Below, in pieces: positions 45,215 through 55,441 of a stretch of 64,000 bases of DNA. Origin of the DNA: Isoetes taiwanensis (lineage: Eukaryota > Streptophyta > Lycopodiopsida > Isoetales > Isoetaceae); assembly GCA_021234155.1 (NCBI GenBank), contig JAJEKV010000010.1, positions 8,900,260-8,964,259 of the forward strand, in the 5' to 3' direction. The notes below the pieces were generated by a model. It was not told where the DNA came from and searched no databases. It was given only the letters and a program-made list of their open reading frames with translations. The first letter of the stretch is position 1; each line of letters opens with the position of its first letter. Both the position numbers and the translations under genes were made by a program.

Positions 45215-45741
45215 ATGGCCCCAAAGACTGGTGTGACAAAGCTTAGGAAGAGGCAGGCAGCGGATTCTTCTGAAAAGATTCCGGCTTGGCTTAAAGCCAT
45301 GGAGGGCAGGTTGGAAGCTAAGTTAGAAAACCTGAATGGCCTTTTGGAGGACCGGTTATAGGCCAAGTTAGAGCATCTGAATGGAGCAAAAGCAGAAGTT
45401 GTTGTGGCTTTGGAGGCCAGGATTTCCACTCTGCAAGAGGAGATCCAACAAAAGAACAGGAGAGCAAGAGCTCCTATCTTGAAGTATCACGAAAACATGA
45501 AATAGTTTGATTTTTTGAATCAATTGGAAGACTATTTTGCAGATTTGGAATGCCATTTGCAGATGCGCAAAACCTGGATGCAATAGCCAAAGCCATCATC
45601 GATAGAGGTAATTCTTTGTTTTCTAACAGGAAGAATATAATCTGCATCAGAAATACGGAGGGACCAAGGGTTGCAGAGTTCTACGAAATGGGGGATTTAA
45701 CCCTGTTTGATTTGAAAAACGGCCCAAAAATGGGGCTCTAA
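45215..45741 (+). pseudogene. Coiled-coil ORF between direct repeats
   Basis: The frame starts MAPKTGVTKLRKRQAADSSE and runs into a heptad-like region with an internal duplication (AKLENLNGLLEDRL, stop, AKLEHLNGAKAEV), then ALEARISTLQEEIQQKNRRA, ending near 45,505. A further frame at 45,550-45,741 reads MPFADAQNLDAIAKAIIDRG and may be a second exon or frameshifted continuation. Basic N terminus plus coiled coil recalls gag- or ORF1-like proteins, but no RNA-binding knuckle is present. Position between direct repeats suggests a small retroelement-like unit. Identification is not secure. Confidence 0.35.
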
Positions 45742-46858
45742 GAATCTATGTTCTTTTTTTGTGTTCTTTTTTCATTGTGTTGTTTGTGGTTGGACGGAAT
45801 AAAGTTGTTTTTGTTTCAATTGTATAAGGAGCAGAGTTTCAGGAAGAAGGCTACTGAAATAGTTTGGTTTCTCAGCTTGTTTCTCTTAATGATTTTTCTG
45901 CTGTCAATCTGTCAATCTTTCTATCCACCGGCTGCATGTGTTAGTTTCCTGTTGTTCTATACTCGATCTACCTTGGCAGCGGACGACTAAGGGTCCAGAA
46001 TCTTTGGCAAAGGGGCCAGCCAAATTCAGGGGTCTGAGATAAATCAAGCTCTTTTATCCTGTCTTATCTGCGCCAATTACCATATCTGACCTCATCTAAC
46101 CTACCTAAGGGCTTCATGGTTCCTTTATTTCGGATAACCAGACTTCGGAACTCCAGATTCGAGCAGGTAATATGCCGAGATCATGGGCCGGATCTCCAGA
46201 CCTGTGCAAACAAAAACCTAACTATTTCTGTTTTGATTTTTTTCATTCGAAAGTTTCTTTGTTTTGCCCTTAATTAACCCTAACAATTTTCTTGCTTTCA
46301 TATTTTAAGACTCATCGATGCCTATGTTATATGTTGATATTTTGAATGTATTTTAACAAGGCATAACGACTCTTAAATGATCATTTAAATCAACTCAAGT
46401 GAACTAATGGGATGAGACCATTATTTTGCAAGTGTTTTACGGGGCCTGTTCTAATCTTGATAATGGGTTTACTGCTAGTTGTATAATATTATGGCTCGAA
46501 TGGTGTTTTTCGTGTCTACATATGGTTGCTTGTTGTGCTGGAGGTAGGCAGAATGGTTTGTTTGCCTTTGAGCTTTGTGTCTCCCAACATAATGTCCAAC
46601 TTTCGTCTAAGATATTTTTTTGCCCATTTTCTCTATACCATTCTTGGTCATGTGTTCATGTTCACTAAGAGTCCGTTTCCTTTGGGATTTTTGAAAATTA
46701 TGTGGCCTTCTGTGGTACTCTATGTTTTAGACATTTTTCATTGCTTATGAACAACTTCTAGCCTCTTGCTCTTGGGCCCGAGCTTAATTGGATTGCATTG
46801 TTCTGCCTCTTCTTCAGCATTCTTGTCTGTGTTTTCCTTATAGTAGTTCTAGAAATGA
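45742..46858. other. No clear gene
   Basis: T-rich plus strand with short frames (80 codons at 45,748 and 46,426) lacking motifs. Possibly 3' untranslated and intronic sequence. Confidence 0.4.
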
Positions 46859-47035
46859 TGTTTTCCTTCGTTTCACCGAATAGAAGGAAAACAAGGTTCT
46901 AGAACTACGATACACTTAGCATTAGTTATTTTTTGTCATTTTCCTAGTGCTCTATTTAGTATCTTGGCGTCCCTTTCTTTCTTCATCGCTCTCTCATAGC
47001 ATCTCCTTTCTTCTTCCTATGGTTTGGCTCACCCC
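46859..47035 (+). repeat. ~175-bp direct repeat, copy 2
   Basis: Matches 44,918-45,095, including the TTTTCCTTC/GAAGGAAAA hairpin and the CGTCCCTTTCTTTCTTCATC stretch. After it, 47,070-47,215 contains a short-period repeat of GTGCCTGGTTGGAGGCCT. Confidence 0.75.
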
Positions 47036-47069
47036 CTCCTCCCCAACCCTTCTCCTGCTTAAACCAACA

Positions 47070-47215
47070 CTTTGTTGGAGGCCTTGTGCCTAGTTGGAGG
47101 CCTAGTGCCTGTTTGGGGTCTTTGTGCCTGGTTGAGGCCTGTGTGCCTGGTTGAGGCTTTTGTGCCTGGTTGGAGGCCCTAGTGCCTGGATGGAGGCCTT
47201 CGTGCCTGGATGGCC
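47070..47215. repeat. Short-period repeat GTGCCTGGTTGGAGGC
   Basis: About nine diverged units of 16-19 bp (TTGGAGGCCTTGTGCCTGG and variants such as GGATGGAGGCC). They end where a frame of no known family begins. Confidence 0.7.
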
Positions 47216-47443
47216 TTGGTGGCTTTTGGTTCGTCCTTCTTGTGAATGCAGGGTTTAGCGTGGCTTTTTGGAAGAGAGCTTTGGATTCTAAGCACAAGAT
47301 GAAGATCAATGAAGAAGTCGATTCAAACATGGTTCATCTTTGGCAACTTCATTGCGATAATGTATTTTTCACCCAACAAGGCTAGTCAGCATGAGGGTAT
47401 AGGATCTATTATGATTTTGAACCTAGCATTGGTTAGTGATCCC

Positions 47444-47508
47444 ATTATTGTCAGGGTTTTTCCTCGAAAACCCGAAAGGGCGAGGTTTTTTAGTCCCGGC
47501 CATAATGA
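47444..47508 (+). repeat. Hairpin module with GAAA loop, copy 2
   Basis: Plus-strand copy of the module at 40,229-40,295, including TTTTTCCTCGAAAACCCGAA and GGGCGAGGTTTTTTAGTCCC. Almost all bases between ATTATTGTCAGGG and CCGGCCATAATG agree. The two copies are 7.2 kb apart and inverted. Confidence 0.6.
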
Positions 47509-48498
47509 TTTCACTTGCTTGCTATTAGTATGTATTTGTTTTGGTTATCAAAGAGATGGCCATGAGCAGCCAACATACAGGAATATTAACTCGTCCATTC
47601 TTGCAGAAGCGAAGGCGCGAAGGCCATGCTTTGGAACTGGAGCTCCTCAATCTTGCTTAATTCTTACAATATAAGGCAATTTGAATGTATAAGTTTTAAC
47701 TTTTAGGCAGAGCATATTAACACTTTAATGCAACATTCTCAAATGGAAAGATGAAAATAGCATGAAAGTTTGTTGTGAATAAATACGTGAAGAAAATATC
47801 TAGGATAAAGTCATCCTGAATTTCATTTACAATATGTAAACAACTCTTATATTCCATGTTCATGGAGGTTGCACTTTGATGCAACATTCTCAAATTGGAA
47901 TGTATGCCAAGTGCTTCATTAGAAAAGATGGAAACGCCATGGAAGTTTGTTGTTGACACATAGATCAAGCAGCTACCAAGAAGAGATACAAAAAGTAATA
48001 TAGATTCTCTAACTATTACACATCATAGCCATACAAACTGCGTACATGATATCGCTATTCAATGGAATAGGCAGTAGCTATGTGAGTATAACATTTACAA
48101 TAGAAAAGTTGTTGATGAATACATGCTTTAGTAGCAGATTACGATGATTTTAAGCTAGATATTTCAGTAAGGTTTTGTATTTAGTTGAGCAATCCATAGG
48201 ATTCGTTCCTTGAATTAGGATCTTTTGCTTTTTTTAGTTCGTGTACTCAGTTTGTACAACAATGATATGAAACAACTGAGGAATCCGTAATGGTCTCTGT
48301 ATATTTGTTTGAAACATTAATTGATTTGTGCTTCGGATCATAGACAATTGGTCAGCACTGTGGCCAAATATTTGTTCTGCTTGTTCGTTAAAAAGGAAAG
48401 CCCAGGCCTTTCCTGTTAATTTTGCTTGGAGAACGTATCTGGGAATATTGATAAAGGTGCTATTCTGTTAGAGGGCAAATCCCGTCTATTGGTGGGTA
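47509..48498. other. No clear gene
   Basis: A short frame near 47,607 behind a good acceptor (CTTGCAG) reads KRRREGHALELELLNLA then stop, which could be a last exon, but nothing ties it to the upstream exons. The rest is AT-rich. Confidence 0.3.
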
Positions 48499-49352
48499 AA
48501 CGAAGTGCACCCTAGACTACCACAGTCATCGGCTCTGTCAATCCTACGGCCCAGACTGTATGCTGGAGCCTCTGGGCACCTCTCGTTTCGATTATGCTCA
48601 TTTATGATTGGGGGCACCTATGATTTTGAGATGTCAAATACGAGTTTGCCTAAGGTTTTGATGGTATATCGAGCCTCTATACGGTTTCACTTAAAGTTTT
48701 AGAATATGATATACGGGAGCTCGAACCTCTACCAAAATAACTCAATGTCCTAATAAGACTACTTTAACCAATGTAATCAGTGAGCTAACCGTGATTATTT
48801 TTTTATCTTAAATCTATATTTTTTATAATAATAACCCATTGAATTGTTTGAGGGATATGGTCTATGGTTTTAGGAATTATATCCATATCAAATCCCCTGT
48901 TATTTTGCTACATATTCTAAACGAGGTGCACCCTGGACTACCACAATCGTTGGATCTGTCAATCCTACGACCCAGACTGTATGTTGGAGCCTCTGGGCAC
49001 CTCTCATTTCAATTATGCTTATTTATGATTGGGGGCGCCTATGATTTTGAGATGTCAAATACGATTTTGCCTAAGATTTTGATGGTATATCGAGCCTCTA
49101 TATGGTTTCGCTTAAGGTTTTAGAATATGAAATACGGGAGCTCAAACCTCTACCAAAATAACTCAATATCCTGATAAGACTACTTTAACCAATGTAAATC
49201 AGTGAACTAATATGACTATTTTTTATCTTAGCCGGGTTTTTTTTTAATAATAACCCATTGAATTGTTTTAGGGATATGGTCTATAGTTTTAGGAATTATA
49301 TCCATATTAAATCCCCCTGGAATCCCCTGTTATTTTGCTACATATTCGGATA
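48499..49352 (+). repeat. Tandem duplication, two ~425-bp units
   Basis: Unit 1 is about 48,499-48,921 and unit 2 about 48,922-49,352. They share CGA(A/G)GTGCACCCT, TACGGCCCAGACTGTATG, GATTGGGGGC(A/G)CCTATG, GGTATATCGAGCCTCTATA and CCATTGAATTGTTT. Identity is about 90 per cent by eye. Related short open frames of 65 and 94 codons follow from the duplication and show no domain. Confidence 0.85.
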
Positions 49353-51374
49353 TTGGATGGATGGCAACAGTTTCTGATTCATCCGCTTGCTCCATGTGCA
49401 TATCCTTAAGAAGCTTGACGGTGCTAAATATAAACGTAAAAATAAACATAGATATTAGATCAGGCTAAAACATCTGGGGCGTTTTTGTGAGCTGTAAGTG
49501 CATTTTGTTGTATGTAAACTATATGAGCAACAATATGGATAGAGAAGCCCAATTGAACATGCAAAACATCAGAGCTGGTGCAGGAAGGAAAACATATCTA
49601 ATTTATTGGAAGGAGATGGCAGTCAGTACCTGGGTAATTGATGTTTGATATATTGTCCTAGCTCTTGCTAATGAGTCTTAGAAAACAGACTCTTAGCCAT
49701 TAGTAGTCCACAATCTAAGAAAATGAAATTGATGCCCTTGTATCCTTTCACTTTTCAGTATGGAATCAATACAGCCACAGAATTTTCTTATACTCCAGAA
49801 TCACGACATCTCCATCCACAACCACCTTCTGAGTTTGAGGAAAAGAAGGGTTCGTGTACCATCATGTAATTGTTGCGTTCTTGAAGATGGCAAGCTGGAC
49901 TAGAGGATCTAAGTACCTTTTTTTTTTGTATAGATTTTTATTTGTTAGTGCATCATATATATTTTGTGCATATTTCAATTGATTTCTAAAACTGATTTGT
50001 TGTTCTATGTATTGTTGCTACGAATAGACCCACATGGTAATATATGCAGATTTATAGAAATTAGGAGAATAGAAATATATTGTCTAGAGAATTTAACAAA
50101 GCTTGTGGCTTCAGATTGATTCAAATGCTCAAATCTTTTTATCAGACCCTAGCAACCAGTGTTGGTGAACGCGTTGGTCTGCAGCTGTTAGACATTAAAA
50201 TACTAATCTCTGTTGCCACTTTTCGTTTGATATACAAAATTTTGAAGAGGATTGTAACTTGGGGAGCTGTAGGTCTTCGATGATACCACATAATAATTCC
50301 CATGTGATGCATTTTGAGCCGAAACAATGATTCTCTCCTCCAACTCACATCATGTTCTTTGTTTTAGGGCCATTAAATTGGCAGGGGACAGCAGAAGTAG
50401 CATCCAAACGCATGCAAATACAGTGATCTAAATTGGCAGAAGTAGCGTCCACAACAACGCAACAACGCAACATGCTGCCCATTATCCGTAACATGTAATG
50501 AATGAATGGTCTCCACAAACTCCGTATCCTAAACCTCCGACCGCTGCATAGCCGTTACCAATCATTCCTAATTAGCTTCTAGAAACGCTCCAGCCCCTTG
50601 GAAAGGGGAATCTTCAATCTTCTAGTAGCTTCCTCTCGCATGCACCGTTAAAATATTAGCATCTAATTATAGAACATTCTAGAATCTACCCCATTATAAT
50701 TATATGTTAAGGAAGGAAGGAAGGAAGTTTATTTTAACGTCCACGGAGGCCAGAGGCCTATGAGACGGTACATGGATAAGAAGATATAATTATATCTAGA
50801 GATAAGAAGATACTGAGTGTTAATTTGACCATTAGATTTGGAGTAAAAGAACTTTCCTTTGTTCCCAATAGTCTAGTTTCACAAAGATTTTGGCATGTTG
50901 CTTTGCATGCAAACCTTGACCTTTGATCAAGCATATTCCAATCAATATAATGAGATCCGAAAGCCTATTAGAATAGAGCAATAATGTCATTAGTAGACAA
51001 TTAGAATATAGTTTTCAATTGAAAATTATAGCACATTCCAACTTCACTAAGTTGTAAATTGTGAACAATGGCATTAAGTTGGGTGTGAAAATTTCCTATG
51101 CTACCACAATTTGTGGGTACCCACTAAACGTGGTTCCCCTGATCATTTGTGTAATTTCCCAAGGTCAAAGGTTCTTTGTGTTTGAATGGTAGATGCCTCG
51201 AGCCCACCACCTCTACACCAACCCTAACCCTCACCCCAACTCCCTATTGCACCCTTTGCCCAAAGTCTTAACAGCTTTGGCTGCCTAGAGCATCAAATAC
51301 AACTTTATTCCACAAGCAATATACACACAACCCATCTCAGTAAGAATGAAAAGCTCATACAAACAAGAAAGTAC
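49353..51374. other. Intergenic, downstream of the kinase gene
   Basis: AT-rich; no gene seen. A short (AAGG)n microsatellite is at 50,709-50,727. The last few hundred bases should include the 3' untranslated region of the minus-strand kinase gene. Confidence 0.5.
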
Positions 51375-52682
51375 TTATGGTACAGAAGGTGAATCGAGTG
51401 GTATGGGATAGTAAATTTCTGGCCTAGATGTAGGAACAACAGCTATGGTGTCTTGGCCCTTCAAGATCCGAGCGCAACGCCGCATACTAGGCCTCCAATC
51501 TGGAGAAGGATGGCAACAGATTAAGGCTAATTTCAAGCATATACTCATCTCCTCTTCATTACAACATTCTTCTAGCTTGGGATCTAGAAACCCTAACTTA
51601 AGACCCTTATCTTGCACTTCCCAAGCTTGATCAAGAAGTTGGAAGGTGCATCTTTTCCCTGAAATCACTTCCAGAATAAGCACACCAAAGCTATAAACAT
51701 CGGATTTCTCTGTTGACCTACCTCGGCATATCAATTCTGGAGCAACATTTGCTTGAGTCATCAATCTGTTTAGCTTCTGAGTTCCTGTCAGCTGCTCGAT
51801 CAATTTGGCTATGCCAAAGTCTCCGATCCTAGCACGCATATCACTTCCCAAAAATACATTGCTGGCTTTTAAATTCCTATGCAAAACCACTTGAAGATCT
51901 CCTTCATGGAGAAAGGTTAGGGCTTCAGCAACATCTTGAATTATCATAAGTCTCAACTCCCAAGGAAGAATTGAACCATTCGCCGGTGAGAAGATAAGCT
52001 CTTCTAAGCTCAATGGCATGTAATCATAGACTAAAAAGAGAATATCATCATTGTGGCACCATCCTCTCAAAAGGACTAAGCGCTTGTGTTCAATTCTGCC
52101 AAGCACTGAGATTTCTGAGAATATTTGTTCTTCAACAAGTTTAGGAAAGCCTGAAATCATCTTTATTGCAACTGGAGAGGTGTCCCCTACCAGATGACCC
52201 TTAAAAACCCTGCTAGATTCACTTGATCCCAATAATTCAGATCTGTTAAAATCTTTAGTTGCAAGACAAATCTCTGCATAGAGATATTCCAAAGGAACTC
52301 TGGTTGATTTCAGAAAAGACCTGCAATTTGATAATCTTGGGGGACTAGACTCAATTTCTCTATTTCTGATTTTTCTGGTAAAAGCAGAAGTGATGAATGC
52401 AAATATTGTAACAACAGCAAGAGCAGCAAGGCAGGCGACGACGACCATAAGTATTCTTCTTGAAGGATGATCTGACAGAGTCTCATCTGGGGTCTCATCT
52501 TGGATCTTGGAGGGAGAAGGAGATGCAGTATTTTTATTTGAAGGAGAAGGGGCTCCAGTTTTAGGGCTCTGAGTAGCAGCATCAACAGCATGAAGAACAA
52601 GAATATAGAAACAAAACAGAGCCAAAAAAACTTTTAGGGCTCCTGTCTTGGCCATGCCATTCACCAGTCCGGCAGCGAACAT
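51375..52682 (-). CDS. Receptor-like pseudokinase (LecRK-like cytoplasmic part)
   Basis: Numbering from the ATG at 52,682 (435 residues): signal or anchor segment (about 15-35), a short Ser/Pro/Thr-rich outer part, one membrane helix (LMVVVACLAALAVVTIFAFI, about 78-97), then a kinase domain. VAIK Lys is about 174, HRNLKASN about 268-275, DFG about 288-290 and APE about 314-316. The glycine loop is degenerate (GSSESSRV) and the catalytic HRD Asp is Asn, so phosphotransfer is probably weak or absent. Overall it resembles the kinase part of L-type lectin receptor kinases without a lectin domain. It probably acts as a plasma-membrane signalling partner. An alternative N terminus exists: an upstream exon (52,852-52,737, MVAKKKKSTLLRR) joins in frame through a 50-bp GT-AG intron (52,687-52,736). 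The downstream Met at 52,655 is another possible start. Confidence 0.85.
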   Translation of the reverse strand: MFAAGLVNGMAKTGALKVFLALFCFYILVLHAVDAATQSPKTGAPSPSNKNTASPSPSKIQDETPDETLSDHPSRRILMVVVACLAALAVVTIFAFITSAFTRKIRNREIESSPPRLSNCRSFLKSTRVPLEYLYAEICLATKDFNRSELLGSSESSRVFKGHLVGDTSPVAIKMISGFPKLVEEQIFSEISVLGRIEHKRLVLLRGWCHNDDILFLVYDYMPLSLEELIFSPANGSILPWELRLMIIQDVAEALTFLHEGDLQVVLHRNLKASNVFLGSDMRARIGDFGIAKLIEQLTGTQKLNRLMTQANVAPELICRGRSTEKSDVYSFGVLILEVISGKRCTFQLLDQAWEVQDKGLKLGFLDPKLEECCNEEEMSICLKLALICCHPSPDWRPSMRRCARILKGQDTIAVVPTSRPEIYYPIPLDSPSVP

Positions 52683-52909
52683 GATACTGCAAAAGAGACA
52701 AAGAAAAAGATAACATATGATAAAATATAAGCAGACCTGCAAAACGTGAGTCGTGCCCAGATTCCTTTTCCCTCCCTTTCACAGCTGCTTCCTAGAAAAC
52801 CCGCCATAGCCTGCCGTCTTAGAAGAGTGCTCTTCTTCTTCTTCGCCACCATAGCTCACGTCTTTGCACAGTCTCCCAAGATTAGGTCATCTCCGCCTTC
52901 GGTTCCGCC
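52683..52909. promoter_or_regulatory. Short divergent promoter region
   Basis: The minus-strand kinase gene and the plus-strand EF-hand-like gene point away from each other within 230 bp. If the kinase's upstream exon is real, the gap between the ATGs is under 60 bp. I see no clear TATA box for either; the part at 52,740-52,860 is pyrimidine-rich on the plus strand (TTCTTCTTCTTC), as in plant 5' leaders. Confidence 0.4.
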
Positions 52910-53464
52910 ATGGATTCTGTTGGATCTGGAAAAATAATGGATACCCATGATCAATCTGCAGAAAACATGGGTACTCAAGATCAGTCCGCAACAAAAATGA
53001 ATACCCAGGTTGAATCTGCAGAAAACATGGGTTCCCAAGAAAAAGAAATAAATACCCAAGATCAGTCTGCGACAAAGATCGATTCCGGTGATCAAGCTGC
53101 CGCTTCTGCTTGCCCTTCTCAGATTGAAGAACTGCTTGAGGCCTCCCGCCTTGTATACAGAGAGCTCTTTGACGAAGCTAAGCAGCAGGTTAAGCACTCT
53201 TTTCATCAGTTGGATGAGTACGGCAGTGGCCGGATTAGCCTTGCATCGATTGAGAAGGCTTATGACCATATTAATTTGAAGAAGGTTTTTGGGCTTTTGG
53301 ATCGGGATCAAAAGGGGCTCAATTTTTGGCAATACCTTGGTCTTGAGTATATTCTCAGCACCAAATGCCTCTGCAATAAATGTGGTGAATTTGTTGCAGC
53401 TTGTTCTTGTTCACAGGACGATGATTTACAAGGTGTCACTCAAGATTGTTGCCATGATCTATGA
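52910..53464 (+). CDS. EF-hand-like protein with decapeptide repeats and Cys-rich tail
   Basis: A 184-residue single-exon frame. Residues about 10-65 are six imperfect copies of a ten-residue unit (MGTQDQSATK, MNTQVESAEN, INTQDQSATK), one shortened to seven. A helical middle carries two EF-hand-like segments, LDEYGSGRISLASIEKA (about 101-117) and LDRDQKGLNFWQYLGL (about 130-145); both have Asp-containing loops but lack the usual acidic residue at position 12, so calcium binding is doubtful. The tail has clustered Cys (153, 155, 158, 165, 167, 180, 181), which may bind zinc. The start is the first ATG of the long frame. It is transcribed away from the kinase gene, with only about 60-230 bp between the starts. 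Family not named; EF-hand relationship moderately sure. Confidence 0.75.
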   Translation: MDSVGSGKIMDTHDQSAENMGTQDQSATKMNTQVESAENMGSQEKEINTQDQSATKIDSGDQAAASACPSQIEELLEASRLVYRELFDEAKQQVKHSFHQLDEYGSGRISLASIEKAYDHINLKKVFGLLDRDQKGLNFWQYLGLEYILSTKCLCNKCGEFVAACSCSQDDDLQGVTQDCCHDL

Positions 53465-53700
53465 CCGATGATCTATGGCCATGCTGGTCCTCTGTTTTCA
53501 CTGAATTTAACATAATTTTAAAGTGTGTGCACTGTAAACTGAATGGGGCTTATGGTTTCTAATATAAGGAAAAAACAAAATTGGATAAATCTATTTTTCT
53601 CAGTGATTATTTATTTTTTCTAATCTTATTGTGGGCTCAATAAGGAGCATAATCTGGCAAAAAATCAAAAGTAGTTTTATGGTCCAGACCCATGGGCTTA
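53465..53700. other. 3' flank of the EF-hand-like gene
   Basis: AT-rich 3' untranslated-type sequence up to the MITE. No other feature seen. Confidence 0.5.
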
Positions 53701-53864
53701 GGGACGCTTCACATGTCACCGGCAAAAACTTGCCGGACGTCAAGCCGTTGAGCCGCTGAGGTGCAAACTGCTCCAGCAGTTCGGGACGAGCGGCTCGGAC
53801 GTCAAACCGGCCGTCTCAGTTTTAGCTCATGTGAATACTTACAAATTTACATGTGAGGCGTCTC
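53701..53864. mobile_element. Tourist-like MITE (PIF/Harbinger type), 164 bp
   Basis: Ends GGGACGCTTCACATGT and ACATGTGAGGCGTCTC are inverted copies matching at 14 of 16 positions, and both are flanked by the trinucleotide TTA (53,698-53,700 and 53,865-53,867). A TTA/TAA duplication is the hallmark of PIF/Harbinger elements. The interior holds further short inverted repeats (CCGGCAAAAACTTGCCGG) and no coding sequence. Confidence 0.75.
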
Positions 53865-53867
53865 TTA

Positions 53868-55030
53868 GAGTGGCAATCTCTTTACTTAGTTTTTCATCAC
53901 ATAATCTTCAAGGTCAACTATATAGCTTATGTCAAAGAAGTGATTATACTAATATTATTCATTTATAGAATTTCGGGCTTCACCATTTATACCTGCCTTT
54001 AATGTAAACGTGTGCAAGTTCCACAACACACAGGTTGACGTTTGCAAGAGTAGACATAATTGCTTTTTTTTGTTATGTTTGTTGTTCTACTAACAGTATC
54101 ATCAATGAATTAACTTTGCGCTTAAAGAATATGTTTCCGGTAGAAGAAGACAATGTTTTATAAGGAATGTGGGGGGCAAATAAACATTTCTCTGATGTGG
54201 AAAGCACGAGGAGATAGACCCAAAACTTATGCTCAAGATGTCACTATTAGAAGTAATTAAGTATACCAACAAAAGATTAGGTACAGATATGCAAAACATG
54301 AATATATAATACGGTTCATTGATGTTCTCCAGTTCATTGCATTCTAGTAAATGTCTGCCTGGCGTTCTTGCGCATGAATTGAAATGGTATGACAATGAGG
54401 CTGCATTTGCATATGTAGAATTCACATGGCGGCACGCAAGACAATTGATTCCATCGGGCTCAGTCAAGGCTGAACTATTTCTTAGCAATGGGTTCACATG
54501 CGAATAGCTCAACTTCAAAGGGAAATTCCAAGGGCCAAATATATTGCTCACGTCAAACCACCCACAAATCTTGGTGCAATGATCAAGATTGAGATTATTT
54601 GAGATAGAAATATATGGTGGTTATGGAATAATTTTTTATTTCAAACTCTTAGCTATCTATAGAAATATTTGAAAGGGGATCCACCTAATTGCCTATGGCG
54701 TATACTTTTGTTTAAGAATTGGATTCATTCTTTGCCAGAGGAGATGTTATTGAGTGCAAATCACCCCTTCTTTTAGCAAGAGGGGGTTGTTGGATTTGAT
54801 GTGTTTGCTTAAGTATATAGGATTTTTGATGAGTGGGTCTTGAGCTCTTTTTTTGCCGAGGTTGATAGATTTGATGTTGTTTGCTTATGTGTATAGGATA
54901 TTTTGATTTCGAGTTGTATAGGAATAACTTTGACGATAAGTGTGTTTCAAAATTAAGGTGATACATAATACATTTAAACAAAATTTTATGGACCCTAGGT
55001 GTCTATGTTGGAAGTTATAATAATACAAGA
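53868..55030. other. Intergenic, no gene seen
   Basis: Short open frames on both strands at 54,102-54,551 overlap and have no motif. At 54,788-54,905 a ~40-bp segment (GATTTGATGT...GTTTGCTTA) is repeated once about 74 bp on. Confidence 0.45.
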
Positions 55031-55075
55031 AATTTATCGCGGCGGCCAAGGCCGCCGCGAACATTTCTCTTTCCC
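55031..55075. repeat. GC-rich perfect palindrome, possible CACTA end
   Basis: CGCGGCGGCC-AA-GGCCGCCGCG is a perfect 10-bp inverted repeat with a 2-bp centre, inside very AT-rich DNA and preceded by TACAAGAAATTTAT. Many plant CACTA transposons start CACTACAAGAAA followed by a GC-rich palindrome, so this may be a decayed CACTA terminus; the leading CACTA itself is not intact. No partner end was found. Confidence 0.4.
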
Positions 55076-55441
55076 GACCCCATGTGTATTAAGGTGGGTA
55101 GGTATGATAAGAATCCTTTTATAGAATTTGATGTGGTTCATGTGGCAAAAGAAGTTATTTCATTTTCAGTTTTAAAATGTTTATGTGGGTATTAAACTAA
55201 GGTGTTAAAATATTTGCAGTTCAAGACGCTTATGTTAAAAATAAGGTACTAACACACTAGGGGCTCTTGGAACAGTTAAGCTCTCAACCAATTATCTATG
55301 TGACACATATATGATTCATTTAGGCAAGATTATGTGGTCTTGCTAATGGCAATATTTTAAGCAAGGATTCTACTCGGATTCTTTTGTGATTGGATAGTAT
55401 TTTTTACCAAGGGGAAAATACCATTATTTATTCGGTGTTAA

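Noticed and set aside
52746-52937. 63-codon plus-strand ORF overlapping both gene starts
   Set aside because: It lies in the 5' leader region of the EF-hand-like gene and antisense to the kinase's possible first exon; low-complexity Phe/Arg/Pro content and no motif. At most an upstream ORF.
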